A stretch of 64,000 nucleotides of DNA from Caenorhabditis elegans. Its lineage: Eukaryota; Nematoda; Chromadorea; Rhabditida; Rhabditidae. Shown piece by piece: positions 26,093 through 38,222 of the stretch (its first letter is position 1; each line of letters starts with the position of its first letter). A program made the translations under genes and the position numbers. A model generated the notes under the pieces. It was not told the origin of the DNA and made no database searches. It saw only the letters and a program-made list of their open reading frames with translations. Where the stretch lies: assembly GCF_000002985.6 (NCBI RefSeq), contig NC_003282.8:7192001-7256000 (forward strand). The letters run 5' to 3'.

Positions 26093-27485
26093 TTACAACA
26101 TAAGAAATAGGTGATGATCGTTTCGATTTATGGAGATCTTCCGTTCAGCTGTCAGTTTTGCAAAGTCAAAACCATCAAGTAGTTTTTGGCCAAGATATCT
26201 GAAATTTCTTCGTTTTAAATATGATACAAACTATATTTTTTTACCTCATAAGTTCAATCCAAGACTCGGCACATTTGGGAGTCGCCTCCGTGTCTCGAAG
26301 AAAATCGAAAACGGTGCAAACTATTTGAGCACAAAATACTCGAACGTTTTCTTCAGTCATGTGTGGTGTCTGTAATGTTTCAATCAATTAGGTTGCATCT
26401 AAGAGTTTTCAAATAAAAACTCACAATATCTGGTCTATAATGTCTTTCGCCGTATTTGAATACAGTCGGAGCCACTTGTGCTTCCAGTTCATCCACATTT
26501 TTCACAGAAATATGTAGAATGCTGGTGAATAGTCGAGCATGCCGACGAACTGGATGGTTGTCAGGTAAATCGAATACGTCATCGGATTCTGATAATCCAA
26601 AAAGCGGGCGGAGCATCGGAATTTTCGAAAAGACACGTTGAAATACGAAGAGACCAAAGCAAGCGGATGTTTCTGCCGCTGAGGATCGAGATTCAACAAG
26701 ACGCCATGAATCAGCCACCACTTCACAACTCTGAAAAATAGATTTTTTAATAAGATTTTTTAAAAATTATTCTCTCAAAACTGACGGCTAAATACTGACC
26801 TCTTTATCAATCAAGTTCTCCTCACTAGGAATTGATCGAAATGAATATGTTCTCATTTGTTTCAATGGTGAATGAGACTTTGTTCGTATCATACAACTCA
26901 TTTTAGCAGTCATTGAATCATCAAGACTTCTTGCCATGAAATCCTGATTTGTAGAAGATGACAGGAATATCTTACGACGTTCTGAAGCACTATTCTTTTG
27001 AGGTTTTTGATAGGAAGACGTTGATGACGTGGAACGAAGAGATGAAAAGTCCTGTAATATTTCGTACTGTGAGTAATTACAGAAAAGTTAACTTACTGTA
27101 CTGGCACTTTTCGCTCTCAACTGCCCGTGTTCAAATTCATCGAAACTTTCTTTTCCGTTAATTTGAATTGTTGGCGGGGTGGTAGAAGAAGTATTATTTG
27201 ACGATGAGCCAGTTGGCATGTGACAGTTCTGAAATTACTTTTTAAAATTATATTAATACCAATAATGCAAATAGTTGAGGTTTTTAATTGAAGTGATACC
27301 TTAACCATACTTTAATCTTTACGGCCCAAACTTTTTTTAAACTTTAATTTTAAAAAATTTCCAATGAGTATAGTTACCTTAACATTTTGATTTTGGCTCG
27401 GATCAGATAATCTTCTTTGTCGTCCCAGTTTTCCTTTTGTTGATTTCGATGATGTTGAAGTGACACCCGGATGCGAATTTCCCAT
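26093..27485 (-). CDS. glb-23: globin with long N-terminal extension
   Basis: Six exons, high to low: 27378-27485, 27097-27228, 26800-27051, 26425-26730, 26246-26369 (donor after ATGAG) and 26093-26198. The N-terminal 160 residues are Ser/Thr-rich and low complexity (MGNSHPGVTSTSSKSTKGK; SSLRSTSSTSSYQK). The globin fold starts at VVADSWRLVE (helix A), continues through IPMLRPLFGLSESDDVF, has HARLFTSILHISVKNVDELE (helix E/F region) and KYGERHYRPDITPHMTEENV (helix G start), and ends KLTAERKISINRNDHHLFLML. Worm globins of this kind are neuronal and probably sense O2 or redox state rather than store oxygen; that is family knowledge. Gly at residue 2 is present, but Pro at position 6 argues against strong N-myristoylation. 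Symbol from memory only. Confidence 0.8.
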
Positions 27486-27840
27486 TTTGTATCTGAAAAA
27501 TATGATTTAAAAATTTAAAATGCATTGGACAATATAAATCAAAAATAAATGCAAGTGTTTGGCACAAAGTTCATGAAATATTGGAGATTTTTTTTGTTAT
27601 TATTTTTGAGAAGAAAAAGAAAAAGTTTCATAGAACTAGAATGTCATACAAGATCCAATACAAATGCATATGTATTCCATGTTTCCAGGCAATTGATGCT
27701 AATGGAGCATCTTTATTTACGTGTCATTGGGCTCAAAAAATCACAGACAAAACGAAAAAAGAGCCACGAAAAAAGAAGAGGTCTGTCTCAGTGTGTGCCA
27801 ATTATATTTATTTTTCCGTCTTCGCTATACGAGTAAGAAG

Positions 27841-28076
27841 ATGCCACAAGATAGTTCCCAGGGGAGACCTCGTGGTGATGACGTTTGGGTGGCAGAAGCT
27901 AAGGTAGATTTATTATTTTCAGATTTCAAAAACAATATATGTTACAGTATGATTGTAATACACGTGGGCGAAACAGTATAATGGGAAACGGGGCATTAAA
28001 ATACAGGACGGAATCGAAAAATTGTGAGAATTTAGTAGAAACGAAAGAAAAACATGCGATTTTTGGTTTGATTTGA
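27841..28076 (+). CDS. possible two-exon small protein, unrecognised
   Basis: Exon 27841-27903 starts MPQDSSQGRPRGDDVWVAEA and ends AAG before GTAGAT. A 44-nt intron with TTACAG leads to 27948-28076, which reads YDCNTRGRNSIMGNGALKYR and ends FGLI then TGA. Total 64 aa, hydrophilic. An acceptor-like TTTCCAG lies upstream at about 27684. I recognise no domain. Evidence is only splice-phase and intron size, so it could be a chance frame. Confidence 0.3.
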
Positions 28077-29161
28077 CAGTTTTTCTTACATGAAAATCAC
28101 ATTATGTTTCTGCTGCTTTTATTTTTATTTTTAATATTTTTGATTATCTCATTTGATACTAGTTTACAGTAAGTCTGATCCACAAATTGAAATTATATTA
28201 AACTGAACGTTTCTGAAAAGTGTATTTTGTTTCGAAATATGTAGTGAAGAGTTCTCAAAAACCACAGGCGTCTTTTTAAATTATTATTTTTTCTTTCAGT
28301 TTTTAATTTAATTCCAGAAGAAGTATTTCATAATACTATGAAATACTTAGACTTATTCTTGAGAAATCTTAGGAATATTATAATTTAAAATAAATATAAA
28401 TTATCTTTGAATGTGCTTTTAGAAAAACATCAACTAACACGATAAGGCTTCATCTATACAATTAGCTCAAAAAACACATTTTTCAGCGCTATCCCAATGC
28501 CACGTGGCGCGAAACCTAAAGGATTCATGATGGTTTGTGAATCGAAAGACACACAAAATCTTGAAAACAATGAATCATATTTTCAGGGTCTTGGTGTCTG
28601 TTTTTAAATGAGATTTTCGTTTTATTCGGGAGCCGATTTCAATAATTTATTGACGAGCGAAATGAGTAATGTACAGATTAAATTTGTTCGAAATTTTTCA
28701 AAATGTGGAAACAATGAATATTTTCTAATCTGTCGTTCTATGTCTTAAAAGATGTTGAAGTCACGATGGATACGTAAACAAAGCCGTTTTACAGATTATC
28801 CTAATCTCGAGTAAGCTATAGTAAACACGAGAAGCAATGTGATACAGTGGACGTTTTATTTCCTAAGAAAACAAATCTCAGAGTTCAGAATCTTCGCTCG
28901 TGCTTTGATTATCTTAGTTTATAAATAAAAATTTAAGTTTTCTAGAATTGAAAATTACAATTAACTTTTGAAAAGGATTTAGAAGCTCTATTGCATCTCG
29001 CCAAGTACAAAAAATACTTCGAATAAAGGCAGAGCTTCTTTACTGTGAAACTTGCAATTATTTAGTCAAAAAGTTTTACACAATTAATTACAAAACTTTT
29101 CAAGCATATATTCACACATGTAGTTCACATAGGATAGGCGGTTGGCAGCCAGTTAGAGAAA
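28077..29161. other. non-coding gap with one tiny spliced frame
   Basis: Mostly AT-rich. Near 28487-28607 there is an acceptor, then MPRGAKPKGFMM, a 57-nt intron and GLGVCF with a stop: an 18-residue spliced frame that I cannot validate. Nothing else is supported. Confidence 0.3.
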
Positions 29162-29305
29162 CTAGACAATCCAGCCGGTTGAGACGTTACGGGGATGCTC
29201 TCGCCTTCCGTATTCGTCTTCCTTCTCCCTACTGACCTTGTGTGCACTCTCGTAAAACGCATACAGTACAACTAAAAGATACACCACAATGAAATTGCTA
29301 AACAT
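29162..29305 (-). CDS. 47-aa single-pass membrane microprotein candidate
   Basis: A single-exon frame whose ATG (29303-29305) lies 11 bases after a good acceptor (GTTTCCAG read on the minus strand), as expected for a trans-spliced worm mRNA. Residues about 2-19 (MFSNFIVVYLLVVLYAFYES) form one membrane segment. The rest is charged: HKVSREKEDEYGRREHPRN, ending STGWIV. GC content and codon use are higher than in the surrounding AT-rich DNA. I recognise no family; the layout is like small membrane-anchored regulators. It is too short to be found by length filters. Confidence 0.5.
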   Translation of the reverse strand: MFSNFIVVYLLVVLYAFYESAHKVSREKEDEYGRREHPRNVSTGWIV

Positions 29306-32300
29306 AATTAGGTTTTCTGGAAACTTTAAAAAACCGAGAAGGTATCAAATTTTTGAAAATGGTTGAGATGTGAGATACTTTTATCGTATATATCAATCAA
29401 ACTTCAAAATGAGTTGAGTTATATTGTTTTCGTGTTCAGAAATTAGAAAATGAACAACAAAAAAGATTTCACCAAACACCAAATATGTCAGATACCTAGA
29501 GTAGTAATGTTGGGGTGGTTTTTTACGTAATAAGCAACTTTCCAAAATAAAAATTGTGAGCATTCATTATTGGGTCACAAACTGAAAATTGAATTTTTTA
29601 AAAATTGCGTGCTATTCAAAATACGTGCATCTTTGCAAGCCTTTGTGAGAATTGCAAAAAGAAGATATCATCATATTCATAGATCTTCTTCTTGACTTTA
29701 ATATAATTCTCAAGTATTATAAGCTGCAAATTCAGTTTTCACAAAACAAAAAAACCACCCGCGAACAAAAAATGTATCTTTTGGAGAGGTTGCTGGGCTC
29801 ATTGAGCATGAAAAGGCGACGAAAGGAAGGAAGGAGGAGAAGAAGGCAAGAATTTGGTTTAATTAAGCAAATGGTAACATTTCATGAATTCTTTCAATGC
29901 CGCATCAAACTGCGACGATGCTTTTTTAATGCCTTTCTTTTCTAGTTGAGCTGTGGTTTAGCTTCCAGAAAAACCCTGGGAAGTTCAAAACCTTTGATTT
30001 AAACTTTTATTTTTTTAGGTCAACTGTGGAAAAAATAATAAAAAGACAATCTATATTTATTATTTTTCAACTTTTTCTTGTGGAGCACTGAAAAAAACAA
30101 TTTAATAAAAATAAAGGATTACTGGTGGCTTCCTTTTATTTGAAAAGACAAGAGAAGCCAAAAATTGGAGGAAAATGGATGAAAAAAGGATGAGAGATAA
30201 GAAAAAAGGGGAAGAAGTTTTCGTTTTCTATCGGTGAAGGCCCCCAGGCTATAAATTGGATTCAGAAAAGTATTGAGTGGGCGGGGAAATAAAATCTTAT
30301 TTCAAGAAGGAAGAAGACTGAATTACTAAGGACAAAGTCTGTCTAAATCTGTTAAACTTGGTGAATCCCAAAATAAAATGTTATTATCATTCCTAAATTT
30401 GCAAAATAAAACATTCAACGCTCGTCTGAAATGTTTGATATCAAAAAATCTTCTTTTTGTTTTGAATCTTAATATTATTCCTGATCTGAAATCCGACTGA
30501 CTGAAATGTAGTTTTCAGACAAAAATTGTAGTTTCCAGAACACTCTTTCTATATACTAGAGATGGAAAACAGAAGGTCTATGAAAATTAGTCCGAGCTTT
30601 GAAATCCCTATTCATAATAGGATTTTTTAGTTTGGAATTTAATTTTTTTAAAATTAATTTTTCATTATACGAGTTCTGTGGCAGGCTCGGTCAACATGCC
30701 TACCTACCTAAGCTGCCTGCCCCCTTTAGTTTGACGTTAGTTTGACGTTGTGCATTTATCATCTCAATTATTTTGTATAATTTTGAACTAAGAAATTTAG
30801 AAATTAATATTCAAGAGTACATCGTAGTAGGAATGGAAGAATCACTAGACTAGGCAGATTAAATTTAGGTTGTTTTAAATTCAGGAAGACATTGCAGTGT
30901 TGTGCGATTTCGTTTGAAAAAAAGTTGAACATAATTTTTTAAGCTAGTTGGAAACATAATAAACTTTGGACAAAATGTGATCTTTAAAATGAGTATGACA
31001 AAAAACCGGATGAGACAATCCATAGACTCATATCCGGATATGGGCGTTGTTGAGGAAAATGTCCACATATTTCCTTTTGGAGAGAGAAATAGTTACGTCA
31101 ATTCTTTTTGCAACTTCTAAGCTTCAAAACTTTTTGTATTCTCAAGAACACTTGAAACATCCTACTCACTTTTTTACTAGAAATATTGAGAAGGGTTCTA
31201 AGACCAAAATATTCGGAGAAAGTAACTTTCTGAATTCATGAAGAGCTCTCGGGTGTCTTCCATTGTGCTACTGACTTCAGAATACTTGATACAAGGGCTC
31301 ATTGTTGAGCAAGTAATGTGATACTAGAAATAGAAGAATTCCTAAGGAAAAGAAGACGTTAGTAAAAAGACGATGTGTTGGTAGAAGACGTAATTAGGTC
31401 ATCTTCATCTGGGATTATATGTATGAAAACGTCACGATAGAGTATTTCCAATTTATTCCATTGTTTTTGGTACCTAGAATGATATAATAGTCAGTGGAAT
31501 GATGATGAAAAATAAAATACATTTTTTAAAGCAAACTGCGACCATTTCAAATATCAGAGATAATCTGTGATTTATAAAATATTTCAAGTCTAAATCATTG
31601 CAAAAGAGCGAATATGAAATCGAAATGAAAAGGGATATCTCAAGAACATCTGGATTTTCAGATAAATGTCAGAAAACATGGAATGTCTTTTATACATGTG
31701 AATTGAATAGCCTAAAAAAGGAGAGGAAATGTGGGAAATCGACAATTTTCAGTATTATGGGGGTTTTCAGAGAATGTGTAATTTTAGGATGTATTCTTAA
31801 AATAGAGTGTTTTCAGATATTCTAGAAAAGTATCACAATATGTTTTTTTTAAGTCTAATGAGAGAATCACATAAAATTCTAAATTCATAGGATAAATAAA
31901 TTTCAAATATTTCTAAATTATTTTTCATTGCTTGAATGGATTCCCATGAGTTCCATTTTTGAACGATAACTTCTCTACTTCTCACCTACTTAGTAATATG
32001 ATCTAGGGTGAATAAGAAACTTGTTTTAAATGGGCTCAATGTTAGAATTCAGTCTGTTCGCGAAAGATTTCGGGGAAAATATATTTTTTGAAAAGTCATA
32101 TCTGAAAATCAATTGCAAAAATTTATATCTAAAATACATTTTTTAAATATGCAAAACCTCTTCCTCAACCAATACGGCCTGAGAGTGCTCATTGAGCTGT
32201 GACGTATAACTAGAAATGGTTGAGTGAAGACAAAAGGTCTTAGTAAAATAAGGTTGCAGGCAATAGAGTTCAAGAACCTCTATGAAAAATTCAGAAAAAA

Positions 32301-33415
32301 GGATAGGCCTGGGAGTGTCGGCTATCTAGACACCACATGTTTTTGAAAAGAAGAATTACTCATTTTCGAACGGAATTAATAGATTAATCATTTTAATAGA
32401 GACCAAACATTGGAAACTTTCATAAGCTCAAGATAACAGTAAATTAGTTTTGACACTGTTTTAACTGTAAAAATTGCACCACTGAATGGTTTTAAATTGT
32501 CAGTGTGCAAATAAAATTTGAAAGTTTAGTTCTCTACAACCCAGCGTACTTTGATAAATTTCTTGTTTACCTAGAGGTACATATAACCTATCAAAAAGTT
32601 ATAAATTGCTGTGAATATTTATTTACGTCATACTATCATCTCATCACATCCGGGTATACCCTACTTTTAAGTCCATGTTGAGAAAAGAAGAGGAGAAGAA
32701 GATAAATGTGTCCGTACTTTATTTACTATTCAAATGAGCCTACGGAAATAAGGACGCACACCTCGAATCTTCAATAATGCAGAAGATTCCAGACAGGAAG
32801 ATGCCTTACGATGCTTTGCAATTGTATTTTTATTTATTTTTTTGTGTTTTCGCAGAATGCAAAAACAAACGGGATGGGCCGTGATGATTTGATTAGCCAA
32901 GAATCATGAGAAGACGGGGGCAGGCAAAATGAGAAACGAAGAAGCAGTCGGAGCAGCTTCTTTTTGGGATTCAATAAGATACGATGACTAACATAATTCT
33001 TGCACGGAAATGATGGTGGGGGTGGGATGATAATTGAATTTCGTCCTCTAATTTTTTGGGGATTCTATGATGCCAAGTTATCATTCTGAGAACATTTCCA
33101 GTGGATGTGACAAAGATCGTAGGAGTTACCAAGGGGAGTAGCGGAACTGGGGAATGTTGTGACCCAAATTACCGAATATCATTCAAAATATTCTGAAAAT
33201 TTTCAGACAACTTTTTGGTGAATAACCAAATACACGAATTTTCTTGCTCGACGATTTTGGAACTACAAAATCTGAATTTTTCCATTACCATCTTTGCTAA
33301 AATTTGCTTTTTTTTGAATGATTAATACTATCACAATGATGATTGGTCATTCACCGAAACAATTTTAAAAAATTTATTGAATGAGATTATAAATAAATTT
33401 CAAGGATTTCAAAGA
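29306..33415. other. 4.1-kb intergenic region
   Basis: No gene can be supported. A Lys/Arg-rich frame at 29770-29944 is low complexity. GCCTACCTACC-type repeat wording occurs near 30690-30720, common in worm intergenic DNA. The right end flanks the 3' end of the F-box gene. Confidence 0.4.
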
Positions 33416-35164
33416 TTACTGTACCATTCGCTTCTTCATACACTCCACATGAACTGTTGAGTTATCAATAGAAACTTGTAGAAACCTGTCAGAAGAAATA
33501 GGAATTATAGCTTTTCCTACTGAGACCAATGTGGTACATCTGGCATCTTTAATCAGTTCATGTAAAGGAAATCGTTTTGGATCAGTGACATAGGCAACAA
33601 ATCGAGTTCCAACTGGCACTTTTTGTGCAATCCATTTCTGAAATTTTTCAAATTGGATTCCAGAAGTTTTTGTCTTATGTTTTAGTTATCGTATTCGTTT
33701 TAACTGTATTTGAATGGATTTGAATGTTAAACTGAAACCTGTATTCCATAATCTTTCAGGCAAGAATTTGGTAAGCACAAATAGATAAAGATAAATATTT
33801 CTTACCTTTATAATATAATTGACTCCGTTAAAAGTAATATCACACGATTCAATCTCAATATCCGTTGCGTTCGTAGTCATCAATACATCATCATTCAAAT
33901 CCGTTTTCCTCAGGATGTACAAAGTTGTGAGGTTTTTCAACTGGAAAATAAAAAAAGTGTTTGAATATATTGCCTTATTTAACAATGACAATTGTTTAAA
34001 GAAAAACACCCCACGGGTCCGGCAACGCGAGCAAACCTCAAAAGACGTAGCCGGGAGATGGAATGCACCTTGAGACGAGGGTACTGTACTTTTATTTACC
34101 ATATTTTCTCAATCAGTATCGCATACAAAACTAATAAGGAAAAATGGTGGCTTTTTATTTGTTGACTTAGTTCTAGTTAACTTTTTTAATATTTTAGAGA
34201 TCGTGGTGAGACCCACATAGAAAATTGAAGTGCCACGTTGTTTTAACTCTTGTGAGTGAGCCATGGCTCTTGTGAGTGAGCCAAGCCAGACATATTTACC
34301 TTTTTCAATGAATCAGCGATCGAGCTTTTTACTTCATCTGTGTAAACTGTAATACTCCGGAGATGTTTTGGATTCAAATGGACCAGCCACATCGGTAGAC
34401 TACTTTCGAATTCAATAATTTCGACGCCGATAGCCGACCGAAAATGTTTAAAATTCTCGACATTCAAACACTCGGAAGCTTGCAAAAAGTTGGAATTGAA
34501 CATGTGATTCGTCTTGAAAGAGTTGCAGATGACATTGTCCTTCAGAAAAGTTTCGCAGAAAATCTTCCGTGCCACGTCTTGGCAGTTAGATCTTTCAGTT
34601 GTTTCAATTTTTGTTCTTGACATCAATTTTTCGAAATTAACAGTGACTTCACCAGGAACAGATGATTCATATATTCGAATAACAATTCCATTGAATTCTA
34701 TTAAATAAGTTTCAATTAGTGAAGAATCTTCATGTGGTGTGTATGTTAAAGTAATTTCTTCATTGAATACAAGTACAGCTGATTCAGTCGCAGATTTCAT
34801 CTTTCTCGAGCATTTCTGCAGTGGTAGTCTGAACTATTTTGGTTTTGTTGGAACAGTCAATTATTATTTTGACGCAGAAAAATATCCTTTTCGAAATCGA
34901 CGCGGAAACGCGCTCCAAAATGCAACGCCCACGAACCATGGGTCTCGTTAGGTATTTGGCGGCAAAACGGGGAATTAAAACTTTTTCAATTAGTTTCGCC
35001 GATATTCATGCATTTTTTAACTTGCGTTTTCAGCTCGACCTTTCCACGCCGATTTCAAAAGCTGAATTTTTCTGCGTCTTTATAATAAAATCTTACCGTT
35101 CCATGAACGACAGATGCTTAACTACCTCATGCAGCATTTCTTGTGGAAGATTTTCGAGATTCAT
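33416..35164 (-). CDS. F-box protein (nematode F-box / FTH-like family)
   Basis: Four exons, high to low: 35097-35164, 34300-34828, 33806-33940 and 33416-33637, totalling 954 nt, 317 aa, all phases consistent. The first exon reads MNLENLPQEMLHEVVKHLSF and joins MERLPLQKCSRKMKSATES, a standard F-box (LPxEmlhxVxxxLsfxeRlxLqkcSr) that should bind SKP-1 in an SCF ubiquitin ligase. The rest (LPMWLVHLNPKHLRSITVY, TNATDIEIESCDITFNGVNY) looks like the beta/leucine-rich C-terminal substrate domain of worm F-box paralogues, usually called FTH/DUF38; I am less sure of that. The first intron carries a MITE-like insertion. It lies 317 bp downstream of the next minus-strand gene; an operon is possible but not shown. 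Confidence 0.85.
34871..35093. repeat. MITE-like foldback in F-box gene intron 1
   Basis: GACGCAGAAAAATATCC on the left is mirrored by GAATTTTTCTGCGTC on the right. The interior includes CCATGGGTCTCGTTAGGTAT, also found in the GST-gene intron near 48.77 and 49.03 kb. The element fills almost the whole intron. Confidence 0.6.
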
Positions 35165-35480
35165 TATACCTTAACCGCCCTGTTTATTGGTCCGATTCAG
35201 ATGATTTGGATAACTTTTCAGTTTTGGTCATATGCCAAATCGAGAAAAAAGAACAGAAAAATGCTATTTTAATATGAACGTATTTTTCATTAGACCCATT
35301 ATGGGAGATAAAACTGAAAACTACACGAAGATGGGAGGGAATTCGGGAAAGCGACAGAAGAAGTTAAAGCGACTGAATGGAGAATTATTATGACAACCAG
35401 GAATTTCAATTTGAACCAAAATGGGAAATAATAAATTAACATGGCGCGATGAGTTTGATGTAGTCGACAATACGATTTAT

Positions 35481-36306
35481 TCAGCGGAAGATGAGCCTTG
35501 AAGGAGTCTGAAATTTTTTAATTTGTAGAGACTGCGGAAAGGATTAATAACCACAAAAATCACATGACGACATTTTAGAACTTACACATCCATTCAGAAT
35601 TATATTTCGACGTTAATCTGAGTTTTTAAGTTTCCGTTTAATTAATAATTTTCGCAATAATATCAATTGAAGACTATAAATCTAAAAGAACGTACTGTAG
35701 CTTCGGAATCATCGAAGAACTGTCGTTCCCAATCGAGACGATCGGCTGTCGGGTGATCCAGTGAGTTCAGCGGTTGTCTTTGATTGTTCAGTGAGCGATT
35801 GTTTCTTAAAGTTTCAAAATGTGAAATAATTAAAATAATAATTGCTTATATACCCTCCACGGCCCATGGGAAGATAAGTGGCTGAAGAATTTTGGCCCAT
35901 TCCGCCACTAGAAGCCGAAGATGCGCTTTGTCTTGAAGCAGAAATTCTCCATCGTGCTGATCCGATTAATTCAGCTCTCCTAAAATTGAGAATAAATGTT
36001 TTATAAATCGAAAGGATACTCACTTTTTCTTATGGCTTATCACAATTTTCGCAATGAGAGCACATGCTACTCCAAAAACTACCAAGGAAATGAAGGCGAT
36101 CGACGTTGCAGTTGTATGATCACTTGGAGGAAAAGATGCTGAAAAAATGTGTAATCTTAGAAATATGTTTCTGAAAGCTTACTAGTCAATGGAATTTCCG
36201 TCGTGGTAGTTGTAGTCGTGCTGGTTGATACCGTACTTGTCGATGATACCAAATCTGACAAGTTGCTCAATAAAGTCGCATTGAGAACCTCAGTGAGGTT
36301 TTGCAT
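35481..36306 (-). CDS. small single-pass membrane protein, unrecognised
   Basis: Five exons, high to low: 36183-36306, 36024-36138, 35854-35979, 35696-35804 and 35481-35507; 501 nt, 166 aa, phases exact. The ATG directly follows an ATTCAG acceptor, fitting trans-splicing. The N-terminal 45 residues have Asn-glycosylation sequons (NLT, NAT, NLS) and a Thr-rich run (TSTTTTTTE), so this end is probably extracellular. One membrane segment follows (IAFISLVVFGVACALIAKIV), then a KKK stop-transfer and an 85-residue cytoplasmic tail (SASRQSASSASSGGMGQNSS). No signal peptide, so a type III orientation. No known domain. The poly(A) signal overlaps the stop codon. It lies 396 bp downstream of cap-1 on the same strand. 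Confidence 0.75.
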
Positions 36307-36702
36307 CTGAATTTTCTTCAATTAAACGAACACATATTAACTATTTAGCTAATTCGTTTAAATATATATCAAAAGGTGCGCGACCTTTCTAAAATCAGAA
36401 AATATCTCGAAAATTCTTAATCACACACACACAAATAATATATAATTGAAAAATGAATCATACCATACAATAAAATTAGATACATAGATGATACAAATTA
36501 TCAAATCATGAAAAAAGAAGCAGCGGAGCAAACGAAGGGTATTATGTTGTAAAGCACGTCTAGTGTCCGGCCAAAGGATAAAGGAAAGTGGGAGAAATAA
36601 AGGTCGAAATTGGAGGATTTTTTGGTTTTTGGAGAGGATTAGGAAGATGATGAAGACCAGCAGACGAACTTGAAGCAAAGCGATGTGATAACGATTTTGT
36701 GA

Positions 36703-38222
36703 TTACTTCATTTCCTGACCAATTCGGTAGGTTTGAGCCTGAATTAAAATTAATTTATTCTTTTTATTTTATCAATTCTGAAAATTTTGACATGCCTTTG
36801 TAGAGGCGCACAGATTTATTATGGTAGCCCTTGCTTAATCTTTTTCAAAGAAATTACTTCGCATTTAGAGAATTTTGTCGGCTTCATCTCTTGTTTCTGT
36901 TAAAATTCTTTTTAAATTAGTTTTCAAATCACAATTATTTTTTATTGTGTCTGCATGACAAGGGATATAAAACTGATTCGAAGCATTTGTTAACAGAAAA
37001 ATAAGAAACACCGAGACCCATCTGAATAAATCTGTGCACTTTTCCGAAGGCATTCCGAAATATTGTGAAATTACGATACCTTATTCCAGTCCATCTTAGC
37101 GCGAGTAACTGGCAATTGGCGACGAAGTGCTTTGAATGTGGTATCAGACATATTAGCGTAATTCTCTTGTACAGCATTCTGATATATAGTCTCTTCCTCG
37201 GAAATGGCATGAATTATTTCTTTGGCGGTTTTGTCGAAGTCAGCCTGAAAATAGGGCTTTATATGCCAATTTTTAATTCGATTAAATAGCTCTATGAAAA
37301 ATATAATTTAAATGATTCCTGTGATTTTATTTTGTTCTTCACAATTTTATGAAAAACTTTTTTTTCTATCCTTCTAAATTGGATCAATTTATGGAAAAAA
37401 AAATTTACCGAAACATTGACTTTAAGAACCGGCTCTTTCTCAGAGAACAACTGCACGTTTCCGTCTTCGTAATAATGAACTTGCGACAAAATTTTTCCTT
37501 TCATCTCCTGAGATCCTGATTTACCATCGCCAACCGGCACATTCCACTCCGAACGCCATCTTCCGTTACAGAAATTTTTTGGCTGGAATTGATGAGATTC
37601 GATGCAAATCGTGAAAACTCCGTTTCGAGCAAAAACCACTCCCGTTCCACTTTTCGCGTAATGATCATCAATATATATATCGAGTTGAGTTTGAAGAGCT
37701 TGACGCCATTGTTCGGTTATTCCAGACTCGGCTGGATGTGGTTGAAGATCTGCGGCCTCTTTACGGACGTGATCGTATTTGAAACTTTTCTTTGAAACTT
37801 CATCGTAGAAACGTCCATTACCCAAATCATTGTATGGAGTGATCAGAGTCTGAAGAAAATAATTAAATATTTGAAGAAAGTTTAAAAAATGAAAATAGTA
37901 TACCTGCTTGGCAACACCATCCAACTTTACTGGCACAAATTGTCCAACGTTATATTGAGCGATAGCATTAACACATTTGTTCTTCAGAAGATCATCATTT
38001 TCCAAAAGCATCCGAACCGAATTGAATACCTGAATGGAAAGGTAAATTGACAATTGAAGTGAATTGCGAAATATAAATTTTTTGATGACTATAATATCAA
38101 GCTTGAACGAGCAATTCTCCTAAAAATCGACAAAAAATTACCTCGTTGAACTCGCCGGGTGGCGCGTGTTTAATGAAATCCGAAGCAATGCGGACCTTTT
38201 CGGCGTCACTGATCTCCGACAT
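36703..38222 (-). CDS. cap-1: F-actin-capping protein subunit alpha
   Basis: Forms the CapZ heterodimer with the beta subunit and caps barbed ends of actin filaments, in muscle Z-disc equivalents and cell cortex. Exons, high to low: 38142-38222, 37904-38029, 37409-37849, 37080-37244 and 36703-36738; 849 nt, 282 aa, which is the usual length for this family. All joins are in phase 0. Conserved blocks: [75 protein letters not shown], and [20 protein letters not shown]. The C-terminal actin-binding tentacle ends YRIGQEMK. The last intron (36739-37079) is the longest. Confidence 0.95.

Noticed and set aside
29652-29945. 97-codon plus-strand frame with Arg/Lys run
   Set aside because: Low-complexity purine-rich DNA; no conserved sequence or splice context.
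36421-36678. Hydrophobic minus-strand frame that could supply a signal peptide to the small membrane protein
   Set aside because: No ATG and no in-phase donor to the exon at 36306; the ATG there directly follows an acceptor.
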